Assembly (NCBI GenBank): GCA_030549495.1
Contig: JAUIRK010000885.1
Span: 372,001-436,000, forward strand
DNA from: Nectonema munidae
Lineage: Eukaryota; Nematomorpha; Nectonematoida; Nectonematidae
DNA: 64,000 nt
Direction of reading: 5' to 3'
Made by a program: the position numbers and the translations under genes. Below the pieces are notes generated by a model. The model made no database searches. It had not been told where the DNA came from and worked only from the letters and a program-made list of their open reading frames with translations. Position 1 is the first letter of the stretch. The number at the start of each line of letters is the position of its first letter. Positions 63,154 through 64,000 of the stretch are shown in pieces.

Positions 63154-64000
63154 ATACTTAAAAAATCTTTGAATCCTAAATTTTATTAGATATCGACTGC
63201 TATCGCTTTAAAAACTACTACACTCAACTCAAACTCCGCCACCCTGATAATATTCAGTGAAAATCGTGTTATCCGAATATAAGTTGACCATACAAATCAT
63301 AATCCATGACCTTGCGCAAATTCCGATCATAGATGATTTTTAAGCGATCAGAATGACCGATTGACATCGTGCACGTTGTCATTGATCGTAGTTCAATTCA
63401 AGTTGAGAAAGATTTTAACTCAAAATAAACCGTAACCAAATAAAAATAAACGACAATACCAAAATACAATACTATCACCCAAGCAAAACAAAATGCTTAT
63501 GTCTAATTGAATGATTTTTTGATACAAAAATACACAGAGAAAAAAATATGTGCACACGAATGATGTTTCAGACTTGAATATTGTCCTTCTTCACAAGGAT
63601 TCTCTTCATCTTTAGACAAATTAATCATTTTTAAAACTCTAAGGACTGACGACACCCCCTCCCTCCTCTACTTATTTGATCTTTATTTCTTGCCTGTAAA
63701 ATTGGTTAATACATGGCATATACGCAGGACAGTAGGCACGGGAATAAGAGGGCTTAAGACACCTATCAATAGTGGTGACGACAATAACCACGATGTGCAA
63801 TACCTATAAACGTTATATATTATAGATAAAAAACTACGTTTCCAGATATAGGAAATTAACTTTTAAGTTTTCGTGATAGATCAATGGGCTTCAATTTACT
63901 TATTGTTATATCATTTAGTTCAATTGATATTACGCGAATTCACAATGTAGAGTTTTAACTATGCACTTAAACATATATTCACATATGGAGATATAAATAT
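63154..64000. other. Right edge, unannotated
   Basis: ACTCCGCCACCCTG at 63233-63245 resembles the right end of the hAT at 23071-25110 (GACTCCGCAACCCT) and may be a solo end. The rest has no recognised exon; SORL1 continues to the right of the window, presumably in further exons. Confidence 0.4.

Noticed and set aside
1-64000. CRISPR arrays, bacterial operons, riboswitches, rRNA genes
   Set aside because: The sequence is plainly eukaryotic; tandem repeats have ~25-bp or ~150-bp periods without spacer structure, and no rRNA or riboswitch-like region is seen.

Overview
This is an AT-rich animal nuclear genome window. Genes have spliceosomal introns with GT/AG borders and AATAAA poly(A) signals. 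It is dense in cut-and-paste DNA transposons (piggyBac, hAT, pogo/Tigger-like) with a few LINEs and tandem repeats. The low GC, the mix of transposon families and the degraded multi-copy protein at the left edge suggest an arthropod, possibly a crustacean such as a copepod. That placement is inference; no rRNA or mitochondrial marker is present to test it.

Three host genes are recognised. (1) COP9 signalosome subunit 1 (CSN1/GPS1), plus strand, 16455-17909, is an uninterrupted reading frame with a splice acceptor 56 nt before the ATG. (2) Ku80 (XRCC5), plus strand, 31566-33021, has a von Willebrand A-like domain and a Ku core, with one change of frame near 32280-32300 and no DNA-PKcs-binding C-terminal domain. 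(3) The 3' half of a sortilin-related receptor (SORL1/SorLA/LR11), minus strand, is spread over about 25 kb in at least 11 exons from 58064 down to 33143. It comprises the last LDL-receptor class A repeat, six fibronectin III domains, the membrane segment and the trafficking tail. The 5' part (VPS10 and the other LDLa repeats) lies beyond the right edge. Ku80 and SORL1 converge: their stop codons are about 120 nt apart and their poly(A) signals nearly touch.

Layout: 1-1.6 kb is a degraded copy of a multi-copy protein. 1.9-2.8 kb holds piggyBac traces. 2.8-7.4 kb is an A-B-A block of two unrelated tandem repeats, both with a period near 150 bp. 7.4-11.7 kb has short non-autonomous elements, including hAT miniatures with exact 8-bp target duplications and a tRNA-like SINE. 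11.8-13.4 kb is a piggyBac relic. 16.4-18 kb is CSN1. 19-27.4 kb is a minus-strand LINE split by two hAT transposons, with a third hAT fragment next to it. 27.7-29.5 kb is a well-preserved piggyBac with palindromic ends, and another piggyBac piece lies at 30.1-30.8 kb. 31.5-33 kb is Ku80. 33.1-58.1 kb is SORL1, whose introns hold a piggyBac, a pogo-like fragment, an RTE-type LINE, several hATs, miniature elements and a long hairpin. 59.5-63.2 kb is a piggyBac split by a GC-rich dimeric element.

No operon-like or defence-like gene cassette was seen. The most informative observations are the SORL1 gene model and its tail signals, the possible 22-nt intron or frameshift in Ku80, splice acceptors just before the CSN1 and Ku80 start codons (5' UTR introns or spliced-leader trans-splicing), the A-B-A satellite block, and a hammerhead-ribozyme-like fold inside one hAT.
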